Below, one piece after another: positions 11,838 to 20,594 of a DNA stretch of 64,000 bases. Source of the DNA: Enterobacter vonholyi (GTDB taxonomy: Bacteria > Pseudomonadota > Gammaproteobacteria > Enterobacterales > Enterobacteriaceae); NCBI RefSeq assembly GCF_008364555.1, contig NZ_VTUC01000001.1, positions 310,001 through 374,000 on the forward strand, in the 5' to 3' direction. The position numbers and the translations under genes were made by a program. How positions within the stretch are numbered: the first letter of the stretch is position 1; every line of letters begins with the position of its first letter. The notes below the pieces were generated by a model. The model made no database searches, was not told the origin of the DNA, and saw nothing but the letters and a program-made list of their open reading frames with translations.

Positions 11838-12812
11838 GTGCAATACGCAACATTAGGAAAAACGGACCTTAAGGTTTCCCGACTTTGCCTGGGCTGCATG
11901 ACCTTTGGCGAGCCCGATCGGGGGAACCACGCCTGGACGCTGCCGGAAGAGAGCAGCCGTCCGATTATCAAACGCGCCATCGAGGGCGGCATTAACTTCT
12001 TTGACACCGCCAACAGCTACTCCGACGGCAGCAGCGAGGAGATTGTCGGCCGCGCCCTGCGCGATTTTGCCCGTCGGGATGACGTTGTCGTCGCTACTAA
12101 AGTCTACTACCCGGTGGGTGACCTGCCGCAGGGCCTTTCTCGCGCGCAGATCCTGCGCTCCATTGATGACAGCCTCAGGCGCCTGAACATGGATTACGTC
12201 GACCTGCTGCAAATTCACCGCTGGGATTACAACACGCCGATCGAGGAGACGCTTGAGGCGCTCAACGACGTGGTCAAAGCCGGTAAAGCACGCTACATCG
12301 GCGCGTCGTCTATGCACGCGTCGCAGTTTGCCCAAGCGCTGGATCTGCAGGCGCAGCACGGCTGGGCGCGCTTTGTCACCATGCAGGATCATTACAATCT
12401 GATCTACCGCGAAGAAGAACGCGAGATGCTGCCGCTGTGCCACCAGGAGGGCGTGGCGGTTATCCCGTGGAGCCCGCTGGCGCGCGGCCGCCTGACCCGT
12501 CCATGGGGGGAAACCACGGCTCGCCTGGTATCGGATGAAGTGGGAAAAAATCTCTATGAAGGAACAGAGGCCAGCGATGCGCTGATTGCCGAACGCCTGG
12601 CCGGGATTGCCGATGATACCGGCGCAACCCGCGCCCAGGTAGCGCTGGCATGGCTACTGGGCAAGCGCGGCGTCGCGGCTCCCATTATCGGCACGTCCCG
12701 GGAAGAGCAGTTGGACGAACTGTTAAACGCGGTCGATATCACGCTGACGCCGGAGCAGGTTGCCGAGCTGGAGACCCCGTATCAGCCGCATCCGGTGGTG
12801 GGGTTTAAATAA
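11838..12812 (+). CDS. yajO: aldo-keto reductase YajO
   Basis: This is a 324-residue NADPH-dependent oxidoreductase of the aldo-keto reductase family, nearly collinear with E. coli YajO, which has been tied to thiamine and xylose-derived metabolism without a settled substrate. Catalytic residues are visible: the aspartate and tyrosine in FFDTANSYSDG, the lysine in ATKVYYP and the histidine in LQIHRWD. The start is GTG, spaced 7 bases from AGGAG, and that ribosome site sits inside a long hairpin. It lies downstream of dxs on the same strand and faces thiL. Confidence 0.94.
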   Translation: MQYATLGKTDLKVSRLCLGCMTFGEPDRGNHAWTLPEESSRPIIKRAIEGGINFFDTANSYSDGSSEEIVGRALRDFARRDDVVVATKVYYPVGDLPQGLSRAQILRSIDDSLRRLNMDYVDLLQIHRWDYNTPIEETLEALNDVVKAGKARYIGASSMHASQFAQALDLQAQHGWARFVTMQDHYNLIYREEEREMLPLCHQEGVAVIPWSPLARGRLTRPWGETTARLVSDEVGKNLYEGTEASDALIAERLAGIADDTGATRAQVALAWLLGKRGVAAPIIGTSREEQLDELLNAVDITLTPEQVAELETPYQPHPVVGFK

Positions 12813-12824
12813 GCCCCATCTTTT

Positions 12825-12861
12825 GTAGGCCGGGTAAGGCGGAGCCGCCACCCGGCAATAC
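12825..12861. repeat. REP element between yajO and thiL
   Basis: The sequence GTAGGCCGGGTAAGGCG followed by GCCGCCACCCGGC is a classical enterobacterial REP palindrome. It fills most of the 62-base convergent gap, at the place where E. coli carries pgpA. Confidence 0.88.
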
Positions 12862-12874
12862 AAAGCGTACAAAC

Positions 12875-13846
12875 TCACGCGAAGTGATCGTACCCTTTCC
12901 AGTCCAGCGTAACCGGCGCACCGTCTTTCACAAACTTCAGCCCTTCACTCTCCGGCATGATCTGCCCGATACAGGTGAATTTCGCGCCGAGGTGCGCTAA
13001 CGCCACGTCGAGCGTTCCGCGGTTCAGCTCCGGAACGGTAAAGCACAGCTCGTAATCTTCGCCACCGGACAGCGCCCAGCGCAGCGCCTGCTCAGGTTCG
13101 ACATGACGAAGCAGTTCCTCTGACAGCGGGAACAGATCCAGATCAACGCGCGCCCCAACGCCGCTGGCCTTTAAAATATGGCCAAGATCTGAGATCAGCC
13201 CGTCAGAGAGGTCGATAGCAGAGCTCGCGCGCTCGCGCAGCGCCTGGCCGTGCAGAATACGCGGCGTCGGGCGCAGATGGCGTTTCACCAGATACGCCGC
13301 ATCGTCGGCATCCTTCACGGTTAAGCGATCCTGGAGAATCGCCAGCCCTGCCGCACTGTCGCCCGGCGTACCGGTGACGTAGATCCAGTCCCCGGGTTTT
13401 GCGCCTGAGCGCTTCAGGGCGCGACCGAGCGGCACATAGCCGTGGATCGCCAGCGTCATCGACAGCGGCCCGGCAGTGGTATCACCGCCAATCAGCTGCA
13501 TATCGTAGTAGTTAAGCTGCTCAAACAGCGCATCGCTGAAAGCTTCAAGCCAGGCTTCGTCCACCTCAGGCAGCGTCAGCGCCAGCGTTAACCACGCGGG
13601 ATCGGCACCCATCGCCGCCAGATCGCTGACGTTAACCGCCAGTGCTTTATACGCCAGATCGGCAGGATCGATATCCGGTAAGAAATGACGGCCGCACACC
13701 AGAGTGTCGGTGCTGATGGCCAGCGTCTGTTTTTCTGGAATATTGAGAAGTGCACAGTCATCGCCGATGCCGGTTTCAACATCAAGACGAGAGGTTCTGA
13801 CACGGTCGAAATAACGGGCAATCAGGGAGAATTCGCCGCATGCCAT
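12875..13846 (-). CDS. thiL: thiamine-monophosphate kinase
   Basis: ThiL phosphorylates thiamine monophosphate to the active cofactor thiamine diphosphate, which Dxs uses. The protein has 323 residues. [20 protein letters not shown] and [11 protein letters not shown] mark the ATP/Mg and substrate sites of the PurM-like fold. It is last in the minus-strand nrdR-ribD-ribH-nusB-thiL cluster, separated from nusB by 77 bases containing a terminator-like hairpin. The C-terminus stops at KGYDHFA; in E. coli the following gene pgpA overlaps this end, but no pgpA is here. Confidence 0.96.
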   Translation of the reverse strand: MACGEFSLIARYFDRVRTSRLDVETGIGDDCALLNIPEKQTLAISTDTLVCGRHFLPDIDPADLAYKALAVNVSDLAAMGADPAWLTLALTLPEVDEAWLEAFSDALFEQLNYYDMQLIGGDTTAGPLSMTLAIHGYVPLGRALKRSGAKPGDWIYVTGTPGDSAAGLAILQDRLTVKDADDAAYLVKRHLRPTPRILHGQALRERASSAIDLSDGLISDLGHILKASGVGARVDLDLFPLSEELLRHVEPEQALRWALSGGEDYELCFTVPELNRGTLDVALAHLGAKFTCIGQIMPESEGLKFVKDGAPVTLDWKGYDHFA

Positions 13847-13863
13847 ACGTTATGCCTCAGCAA

Positions 13864-13918
13864 ATAAAAGAAAAAACCGGAGCCGCACCGCCCGTCAGGC
13901 AATGCAGGACTCCGGTTT
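13864..13918 (-). terminator. terminator-like hairpin between nusB and thiL
   Basis: Read on the minus strand, a 9-bp stem (AAACCGGAG / CTCCGGTTT) with a 27-base loop is followed by a T-rich run. As thiL lies directly downstream on the same strand, it would act as a partial terminator within the operon. Confidence 0.65.
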
Positions 13919-13923
13919 GCGGA

Positions 13924-14343
13924 TCACTTTTTGTGGGGACGGATCGCAGGTGCTGCTTTATCAAGTACGCCGTTTACAAACTTGTGGCTGTCTTCAGCGC
14001 CGAAGGTTTTCGCCAGTTCGATCGCTTCGTTGATGGCCACTTTGTACGGCACATCATCACGTTTAGACAGCTCAAACAGCGCAATACGCAACACTGCTTT
14101 TTCTACCTGGCCCAGCTCTTCGAGCAGACGGGACAGATAAGGCTTCATCAGACCATCGAGATACGCGCTATTAGTCGCCACTCCCGACAGCAGTTCACGG
14201 AAGTACAGAACGTCAACATCTTTAACGTCCTGTTCTGACAGGAACTGGTATTCAACATCAGCGATGTCGTTCTGGGACAACTGCCAGGAGTAAAGTGCCT
14301 GGACGGCACATTCACGGGCGCGGCGACGAGCAGCAGGTTTCAC
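13924..14343 (-). CDS. nusB: transcription antitermination factor NusB
   Basis: NusB is an all-helical RNA-binding protein of 139 residues. With NusE (ribosomal protein S10) it binds boxA RNA and supports antitermination of rRNA operons. The basic N-terminus [23 protein letters not shown] is the RNA-contact region; the core [26 protein letters not shown] (split here as [13 protein letters not shown] and [12 protein letters not shown]) is family-typical. It lies 21 bases after ribH. Confidence 0.97.
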   Translation of the reverse strand: MKPAARRRARECAVQALYSWQLSQNDIADVEYQFLSEQDVKDVDVLYFRELLSGVATNSAYLDGLMKPYLSRLLEELGQVEKAVLRIALFELSKRDDVPYKVAINEAIELAKTFGAEDSHKFVNGVLDKAAPAIRPHKK

Positions 14344-14364
14344 GGAATTCCCCTTACAAAAAAA

Positions 14365-14835
14365 TCAGGCCTTGATGGCTTTCAATACATTAATCATTTC
14401 AAGCGCGGTCAGTGCAGCTTCTGCACCTTTGTTACCGGCTTTGGTGCCAGCACGTTCGATGGCTTGTTCAATACTTTCGGTGGTCAGCACGCCGAATGCG
14501 ACAGGAATTTCAGCATCCTGCGCAACGTGTGCCAGGCCGTTGCTTGCACCGCCCGCAACGTATTCGAAGTGAGCAGTGCCGCCACGAATAACGGTACCCA
14601 GCGCAATCACCGCGTCGTATTTACCGGTTTTCGCCAGCGCGCCTGCCGCCAGTGGCAGTTCGTAAGCGCCTGGAACCCAAACAACGGTAATGTTGTCATC
14701 TTTAACCTGGCCGATACGTTTCAGGGCGTCAATCGCACCTTCCAGCAGGCTGTCGTTGATGAAGTTGTTGAAACGCGCAATGGTGATGGCGACGCGAGCG
14801 TCCGGGGTAGCTACAGCAGCTTCAATAATGTTCAT
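14365..14835 (-). CDS. ribH: 6,7-dimethyl-8-ribityllumazine synthase
   Basis: RibH (called RibE in E. coli) condenses the pyrimidine intermediate with dihydroxybutanone phosphate to make lumazine, the penultimate step to riboflavin. The protein has 156 residues. Substrate-site segments [31 protein letters not shown] and [14 protein letters not shown] (with the catalytic histidine) are intact. The family forms 60-subunit icosahedral shells. It is preceded by ribD across an 87-base gap. Confidence 0.97.
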   Translation of the reverse strand: MNIIEAAVATPDARVAITIARFNNFINDSLLEGAIDALKRIGQVKDDNITVVWVPGAYELPLAAGALAKTGKYDAVIALGTVIRGGTAHFEYVAGGASNGLAHVAQDAEIPVAFGVLTTESIEQAIERAGTKAGNKGAEAALTALEMINVLKAIKA

Positions 14836-14922
14836 ACTCTTCCTTTACGGGTTCATTTGGCCCCGCAGGGGGGCGGATTTTATCATAATACTTTGCGCAC
14901 TGCTTCCCTATTTAAGGAGCAA

Positions 14923-16026
14923 TTACGCTGTCGTTAAGTGGAGGCAGACATCCGGACCTACCGGACGAATCTCACTAAATTTGAGTTGCGGTGCGTCGGC
15001 CAGTTTTTCAAGGCCGGGCAGCACAAACAGGCCGCGTGCGTCGTGGCCCAACAGTTTAGGCGCAACGTAAACAAGCAGTTCATCCACCAGCCCGGCCTGT
15101 AAGAGCGCACCGGCAAGCGTTGGCCCCGCCTCTACCCAGATGCTGTTCACCTGCTGCTTGCCGAGCAGCATCATCAGCACCACGAGATCCAGGTGACCGT
15201 TATGTTCCGGCACCAGAATGCTGCGCACGCCTTCCGGCCATTCGCGAGTATCTTCTTTGGTGCGGGCAATCCAGGTTTCCCCCGGCTGCTGGACGATGCG
15301 GTGCTCCGGCGTCAGGCGGTTCTGGCTATCAATGACAATACGCAGCGGCTGACGCAGGTTCTCCTGCGGGTAAAGAGCCTGGGTATCGGCATTCAGCTCG
15401 TCCCAGCGCACGGTCATGGCCGGATCGTCAGCCAGAACGGTTTCACTGCTGGTGAGAATAGCATGGCTTTGCGCGCGCAGACGTTGCACATCGCGCCTTG
15501 CCTGTGGAGAAGTGATCCACTGGCTTTCACCGTTTGCCATTGCCGTACGGCCGTCCAGCGAGGCGCCCAGCTTGAGCTGAATATACGGGAACCCCGTGCG
15601 CATGCGCTTCAGGAAACCTTTGTTAAGCGCTTCCGCGTCCTGCATCATCAGACCATGGCTGACGTCAATGCCTTCTTGCTGCAGGCGATACAGACCGCGT
15701 CCCGCCACCTGCGGATTTGGGTCCTGCATCGATGCGACCACGCGTGAAACACCCGCCGCGATCAACGCTTCACAGCACGGCGGCGTACGCCCGTGATGGC
15801 TGCAGGGCTCCAGCGTAACGTAGGCTGTTGCACCGCGCGCCTTCTCACCGGCCATGCGCAACGCATGAACCTCGGCATGCGGTTCGCCCGCCCGATAGTG
15901 AAACCCCTCTCCGACAATCTCGCCATCGTTGACGATAACGCACCCGACGTTCGGGTTGGGATGGGTCGTAAAACGACCGCGCTGCGCCAGCTTCATGGCT
16001 CGCGCCATGTAAATCTCATCCTGCAT
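14923..16026 (-). CDS. ribD: bifunctional riboflavin deaminase/reductase RibD
   Basis: RibD carries out the deaminase and reductase steps of riboflavin synthesis. At 367 residues it has the E. coli length. The N-terminal deaminase shows the zinc motifs HAEVHAL and PCSHHGRTPPC; the C-terminal reductase begins near residue 145 (YIQLKLGASLDGRTA). The start MQDEIYMARAMKLAQRG was chosen from the family; a start 12 codons earlier would lie inside the end of nrdR. It begins 4 bases after the nrdR stop. Confidence 0.96.
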   Translation of the reverse strand: MQDEIYMARAMKLAQRGRFTTHPNPNVGCVIVNDGEIVGEGFHYRAGEPHAEVHALRMAGEKARGATAYVTLEPCSHHGRTPPCCEALIAAGVSRVVASMQDPNPQVAGRGLYRLQQEGIDVSHGLMMQDAEALNKGFLKRMRTGFPYIQLKLGASLDGRTAMANGESQWITSPQARRDVQRLRAQSHAILTSSETVLADDPAMTVRWDELNADTQALYPQENLRQPLRIVIDSQNRLTPEHRIVQQPGETWIARTKEDTREWPEGVRSILVPEHNGHLDLVVLMMLLGKQQVNSIWVEAGPTLAGALLQAGLVDELLVYVAPKLLGHDARGLFVLPGLEKLADAPQLKFSEIRPVGPDVCLHLTTA

Positions 16027-16030
16027 GAGC

Positions 16031-16492
<462 letters not shown>

Positions 16493-16632
16493 TTATCTGG
16501 TTAACTAATTTTCATTTTACCCTGATCTGGCCTGACAACAAAGGAAGAGCTTTTTGAGACAAAGGATCTATATCTCACATGATGATGCTGGCTACCATTA
16601 AGGCGATCCGTTATTTCAAGGAAATAAACGCA

Positions 16633-17172
16633 ATGACAAGACGTTACCTGAAAATCTTGCTGGTGGGGAGCCTCTTCACCCTTAGCGCCTGTGCACAGCA
16701 AACCGAAGTCCGTCAGTTGAAACAGAGCGTCAATACGCTCAATACGGCGATGGACAAGCTGAACAAAGAAACGGTGAAAATCACCCAGCAAAACGCGCTG
16801 AATGCCAAATCCAGCAGCGGGGTTTATCTGCTGCCGGGCGCGAATACGCCTGCGCGTCTCAATAGTCAGATCGGCACGCTAAAAATGTCTCTGGTGAATG
16901 TAGCGGCGAACGCAGATGGTACTAGCGCAACATTACGCATCCAGGGCGAGTCCAATGATCCGCTTCCGGCCTTCAGCGGCACCGTCGAGTGGGGCCAGAT
17001 CCAGGGCACAACGGAGAATTACCAGGAGGTGAACGTGAAGAATCAGCTCTTCACCGCCCCGGCAAGTGTTTTAGCGCCAAGCGATGTGGATATTCCGCTT
17101 CAGTTAAGCGGCGTTACGCCGGAACAGTTAGGCTTTATCCGCATTCACGACATTCAACCCGCCGCGCACTAA
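16633..17172 (+). CDS. yajI: DUF3251 family lipoprotein YajI
   Basis: This is a 179-residue predicted lipoprotein of unknown function. The signal peptide ends in LSAC with the lipidated cysteine at position 20; the following AQ gives no inner-membrane retention aspartate, so the outer membrane is likely. A short helical stretch (about 25-55) precedes a beta-rich domain. The start MTRRYLKIL follows AAGGAAATAAACG; starts further upstream lack a signal-peptide-like N-terminus. Confidence 0.9.
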   Translation: MTRRYLKILLVGSLFTLSACAQQTEVRQLKQSVNTLNTAMDKLNKETVKITQQNALNAKSSSGVYLLPGANTPARLNSQIGTLKMSLVNVAANADGTSATLRIQGESNDPLPAFSGTVEWGQIQGTTENYQEVNVKNQLFTAPASVLAPSDVDIPLQLSGVTPEQLGFIRIHDIQPAAH

Positions 17173-17442
17173 TCCCCTCCTTTTTAGCGGAGCGAAATGT
17201 CACTCCGCTAACATTTACATTTCGTATGGATTGGCAACATAAATGATTGCCGCTACAATCCCGGCCGTTTAAAGTACGCAAACGTGAACGCAATCGATTA
17301 CGCGTGTGAGAGATATGTGAAACAACACATATTTTTGTGAGCAGGGATTCCTATAATAGGCACCGCAGAAACACGAAATATTTAGAAACGCAATTCGCGC
17401 ATTTTTCACTCCCGAAAGGGAATTTCAATCAGTGGCATGATT
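17173..17442 (+). promoter_or_regulatory. tsx upstream region with -10 box and CRP-like palindrome
   Basis: A TATAAT -10 box lies at 17352-17357 with a poor -35, as expected of an activated promoter. The palindrome ATATGTG-N6-CACATAT at 17313-17332 is centred about 41 bases before the inferred start point (near 17364) and contains a TGTGA half-site. In E. coli tsx is controlled by CRP, CytR and DeoR. Upstream, TAGCGGAG/CTCCGCTA (17185-17213) may weakly terminate yajI. Binding is inferred. Confidence 0.5.
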
Positions 17443-18321
17443 ATGAAAAAAACATTACTCGCAGCTGGCGCCGTGCTGGCACTTTCTTCCTCTTTCACTG
17501 TTAACGCAGCGGAAAACGATAAACCACAATACCTCTCCGACTGGTGGCACCAGAGCGTTAACGTAGTCGGCAGCTACCACACCCGTTTCGGACCACAGAT
17601 CCGCAACGATACCTACCTGGAGTACGAAGCATTCGCCAAGAAAGACTGGTTTGATTTCTACGGCTACATGGATGCACCGGTTTTCTTCGGCGGTAACTCT
17701 CAGGCAAAAGGTATCTGGAACCACGGTTCTCCGCTGTTCATGGAGATCGAGCCGCGCTTCTCCATCGACAAGCTGACCGGCACCGACCTCAGCTTCGGTC
17801 CGTTCAAAGAGTGGTACTTCGCGAACAACTATATCTACGACATGGGCCGCAACGAGTCTGGTCGTCAGAGCACCTGGTATATGGGTCTGGGTACCGATGT
17901 TGACACCGGCCTGCCAATGAGCCTGTCCCTGAACGTTTACGCGAAATACCAGTGGCAGAACTACGGTGCAGAAAACCAGAATGAGTGGGATGGCTACCGT
18001 TTCAAAGTGAAATACTTTGTACCAATCACTCAGCTGTGGGGCGGTAACCTGAGCTACATCGGCTTCACCAACTTCGACTGGGGTTCAGAACTGGGAGATA
18101 AGAGCGGTTACGCAGAGAACGGTATTAAACAGCGTACTAACGACTCCATCGCCTCCAGCCACATCCTGGCGCTGAACTACGATCACTGGCACTACTCTGT
18201 AGTGGCGCGTTACTGGCACAACGGCGGTCAGTGGAACGACGACGCCGACCTGAATTGGATGAAAGAAAACGTCCGTTCTACCGGTTGGGGTGGTTACCTG
18301 GTTGTAGGTTACAACTTCTAA
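17443..18321 (+). CDS. tsx: nucleoside-specific outer membrane channel Tsx
   Basis: Tsx is a 12-stranded beta-barrel that passes nucleosides across the outer membrane and serves as receptor for phage T6 and colicin K in E. coli. The precursor has 292 residues: signal peptide of 22 (ending TVNA) and a mature barrel ending in the assembly signal YNF. The ATG at 17443 (MKKTLLAAG) was preferred to an ATG two codons upstream (MIMKK) to match the family. Surface-loop regions differ from E. coli (for example [13 protein letters not shown]), as expected under phage selection. Confidence 0.97.
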   Translation: MKKTLLAAGAVLALSSSFTVNAAENDKPQYLSDWWHQSVNVVGSYHTRFGPQIRNDTYLEYEAFAKKDWFDFYGYMDAPVFFGGNSQAKGIWNHGSPLFMEIEPRFSIDKLTGTDLSFGPFKEWYFANNYIYDMGRNESGRQSTWYMGLGTDVDTGLPMSLSLNVYAKYQWQNYGAENQNEWDGYRFKVKYFVPITQLWGGNLSYIGFTNFDWGSELGDKSGYAENGIKQRTNDSIASSHILALNYDHWHYSVVARYWHNGGQWNDDADLNWMKENVRSTGWGGYLVVGYNF

Positions 18322-18334
18322 TCAGTGTGGGTTT

Positions 18335-18407
18335 CGCCCGGTGGCGCTACGCTTACCGGGCCTACGACCCAAATGTAGGCCGGGTAAGGCGTAGCCGCCA
18401 CCCGGCC
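18335..18407. repeat. pair of inverted REP elements (BIME) downstream of tsx
   Basis: Two REP units face each other: CGCCCGGTGGCGCTACG to CCGGGCCTACG (18335-18366) and GTAGGCCGGGTAAGGCG to CCACCCGGCC (18375-18407). The second ends three bases before the stop of the convergent regulator gene. Confidence 0.9.
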
Positions 18408-18409
18408 TT

Positions 18410-19090
18410 TTACTGCTTCACCTTCCGCAAAAAATCCGCCAGAGACCTGTCCGCGCTCTCGCTAAAACGCCTCTCCGTAGCCACAATATTGAGGCATCGG
18501 TCGAGCCGGAAACAGCGATAGTCATCGCGCCGTCCACACCACGCAGCCAGCAGCCAGCGCTCTCCCCAGAAGAATAGCCCCAGCGGCTGAACCTCACGTT
18601 TAGACAGCTGTCCGGCTTCATCACGGTAATGCAGCGCCAGCACGCGCTGGGCGGAAATCGCCTGATGAATCATGTCAAAATCGCTGCGGGAGTGGCTTTG
18701 CATGCAAAAGTCCGGGGCGTAGATCCGCGTCTGCTCCGCCTTTCGGCGGCTCTCCTCGGGCAGGATAGCCAGCACCTTCTCCTGAGCCGACTCCAGCTCG
18801 CGCGACAGCGATTCCCCACCCCAGGTTTTGAGCAGGCGAATCGCGACGATCAGCGCCTCGGACTCCTTATTTGTCAGCATCAGCGGCGGCAGGTCAAAGC
18901 CCGACATCAGCCGATATCCACTTCCCGCCTCACCTTCCACCGGCACGCCGGAAAGCGACAGGTCGCGGATATCGCGATATACCGTGCGCTCGGACACGCC
19001 AAGCCGGTCCGCGAGATGCGCTGCCGTTGTCAGACGCCTGCCCCGCAGGATCTGCACAATCTGAAACAAACGGTCAGCGCGTCGGGTCAT
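18410..19090 (-). CDS. YafY-type HTH/WYL-domain transcriptional regulator
   Basis: This 226-residue DNA-binding protein has an N-terminal HTH_11-type helix-turn-helix (residues 1-55; LADRLGVSERTVYRDIRDL) and a C-terminal WYL-like ligand domain (about 130-220). The signature reads WLL (GERWLLAAWC) rather than WYL. The start MTRRADRLFQIVQILRGR was chosen as the beginning of the HTH; a longer frame overlaps the VOC gene. It starts 14 bases after that gene on the same strand, so it probably controls that operon. E. coli has yajD in this place. The ligand is unknown. Confidence 0.82.
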   Translation of the reverse strand: MTRRADRLFQIVQILRGRRLTTAAHLADRLGVSERTVYRDIRDLSLSGVPVEGEAGSGYRLMSGFDLPPLMLTNKESEALIVAIRLLKTWGGESLSRELESAQEKVLAILPEESRRKAEQTRIYAPDFCMQSHSRSDFDMIHQAISAQRVLALHYRDEAGQLSKREVQPLGLFFWGERWLLAAWCGRRDDYRCFRLDRCLNIVATERRFSESADRSLADFLRKVKQ

Positions 19091-19104
19091 AACTTTGTCC
19101 GCTC

Positions 19105-19470
19105 TCAGGCAGGTTGATGGAGCCCGACGCGGTTGCCCTCGCTGTCGGTAAACAAGGCGATAGTGCCAATGCCATGCGGCAGTTCCAGCGGGCCAAACAC
19201 GCACTCGCCGCCCGCAGAGGCGATGCGATCGAGCGTGGCCGCCAGATTGTCAGTATGCAGGTAAATAATAGCGCCCTGCAAAGACGGTGTAACGCCGTCA
19301 AATTTTGCCAGTGCGCCTCCGGTACCCGGATCCTCATGCGGGAAAACGGCCAGCTCCGCACAGTCCATTTTCTCGCGACGCAGCGCAAGCTGCATCACGG
19401 GCTCATAAAATTTGATGGCGCGATCCATATCCGAGACCGGAATTTCAAACCAGTTAATGACGCTTTTCAT
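19105..19470 (-). CDS. VOC (glyoxalase/bleomycin-resistance fold) family protein
   Basis: A 121-residue single-domain vicinal oxygen chelate protein. The N-terminal INWFEIPVSDMDRAIKFYE and C-terminal TIALFTDSEGNRVGLHQP segments are typical of the fold, and YLHTDN supplies a possible metal histidine. The substrate cannot be inferred from sequence. It follows a good ribosome site (CAGGAGGATGT) and precedes the WYL regulator, with an operator-like palindrome 48-71 bases upstream of its start. Confidence 0.85.
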   Translation of the reverse strand: MKSVINWFEIPVSDMDRAIKFYEPVMQLALRREKMDCAELAVFPHEDPGTGGALAKFDGVTPSLQGAIIYLHTDNLAATLDRIASAGGECVFGPLELPHGIGTIALFTDSEGNRVGLHQPA

Positions 19471-19517
19471 ACATCCTCCTGCCTGTTGTTTGGGTTCAGA
19501 CGGAGTCTACGACAGGG

Positions 19518-19555
19518 CTCCTGACAGCATACTGTCAGGAGTGTTTGTCAGGAGC
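19518..19555. promoter_or_regulatory. operator-like palindrome plus third half-site upstream of VOC/WYL genes
   Basis: CTCCTGACAG-CATA-CTGTCAGGAG (19518-19541) is a perfect 10+10 palindrome. A third copy of the half-site, TGTCAGGAGC, follows at 19546-19555. It lies between the secF terminator and the VOC start. No T-tract follows it on either side, so an operator is more likely than a terminator. The natural candidate ligand is the adjacent WYL regulator (inference). Confidence 0.6.
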
Positions 19556-19560
19556 AGATA

Positions 19561-19590
19561 AAAAAAATCCCGGTCAACCGACCGGGATTT
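19561..19590 (-). terminator. rho-independent terminator downstream of secF
   Basis: A perfect 11-bp stem (AAATCCCGGTC / GACCGGGATTT) with an AACC loop is followed, on the minus strand, by a run of seven Ts. It ends the queA-tgt-yajC-secD-secF transcript. Confidence 0.92.
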
Positions 19591-19612
19591 CGATAACGCG
19601 CTAAACGTCGCC

Positions 19613-20584
19613 TTACGGCAGAATGGACGGCTGATCCGCCCCTTCTTTCTCGACTTTCTGCTGGAGCAGGTGCTCGCGCTTCATGCCGAGTTTCAGTGCC
19701 AGGGCGGACGCAACGTAGATAGACGACGCCGTACCGATGGTGACACCAATCAGCATGGTCAGCGAGAAGCCTTCCAGTACCGGACCACCGAAGAGGAACA
19801 GCATCAGGATCACCATCAGGGTAGTACCGGAGGTGATCAAGGTACGGTGCAGCGTCTGGGTCAACGACACGTTAAAGATTTCGTACGGCGTACCGCGACG
19901 GATCTTACGGAAGTTTTCACGAATACGGTCAGATACCACGATACTGTCGTTCAGCGAGTAACCGATAACGGACATCAGTGATGCCACGATCGTCAGGTCA
20001 ATCTCAATGTGGAACAGCGACAGTATGCCCATGGTGATCACCACGTCGTGCGCCAGAGCGATAACCACACCGGCCGCCAGTCGCCACTCAAAGCGGAAAC
20101 CGACGTACACCAGGATGGAGATCAGCGCCACCAGCAGCGCCATCGCGCCGGTCTGCGCCAGGTCAGCACCTACGCTTGGGCCGACGAACTCAATACGCTT
20201 AACCGCCGCGTTCTGGCTGGTTGTTTCGTTAATCACGCTAACAACCTTACTGCCCAGCTCCTGGCTGCCGTTGGCATCGTGCACCGGCGGCATACGTACC
20301 ATGATGTCGCGGCTGCTGCCGAAGTTCTGCAGCAGCGGCTCTTCAAAGCCCGCTTTCTGCAGCGATTCGCGCATCTGGTCCATATCGACCGGTTTTTCCA
20401 GGGAGATCTCAATTACCGTACCACCGGTAAAATCGAGCCCCCAGTTAAAGCCTTTCACGCCCATAATGACGATGGACAGAATCAGCAGGAAACCTGAAAT
20501 GCCGAAGGCCCAGTAGTCCCAGCGCATAAAGTCCCAGACTTTACGGCCGTGGTTCAATTGTTCAACAGTATATTCCTGTGCCAC
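19613..20584 (-). CDS. secF: protein translocase subunit SecF
   Basis: SecF forms with SecD the RND-like accessory complex that uses the proton motive force to complete export through SecYEG. The protein has 323 residues, six transmembrane helices and one periplasmic domain (about 40-130). Conserved segments include [27 protein letters not shown] and [20 protein letters not shown]. It begins 10 bases after secD. Confidence 0.98.
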   Translation of the reverse strand: MAQEYTVEQLNHGRKVWDFMRWDYWAFGISGFLLILSIVIMGVKGFNWGLDFTGGTVIEISLEKPVDMDQMRESLQKAGFEEPLLQNFGSSRDIMVRMPPVHDANGSQELGSKVVSVINETTSQNAAVKRIEFVGPSVGADLAQTGAMALLVALISILVYVGFRFEWRLAAGVVIALAHDVVITMGILSLFHIEIDLTIVASLMSVIGYSLNDSIVVSDRIRENFRKIRRGTPYEIFNVSLTQTLHRTLITSGTTLMVILMLFLFGGPVLEGFSLTMLIGVTIGTASSIYVASALALKLGMKREHLLQQKVEKEGADQPSILP

Positions 20585-20594
20585 AACGCACTCC

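Noticed and set aside
10468..11853. Open frame of 461 codons on the minus strand across dxs
   Set aside because: It is antisense to a highly conserved gene, shows no recognisable domain and has the composition expected of a GC-rich shadow frame.
19518..19541. Palindrome upstream of the VOC gene considered as a second secF terminator
   Set aside because: It lies beyond a strong secF terminator and has no T-run; an operator explains it better.
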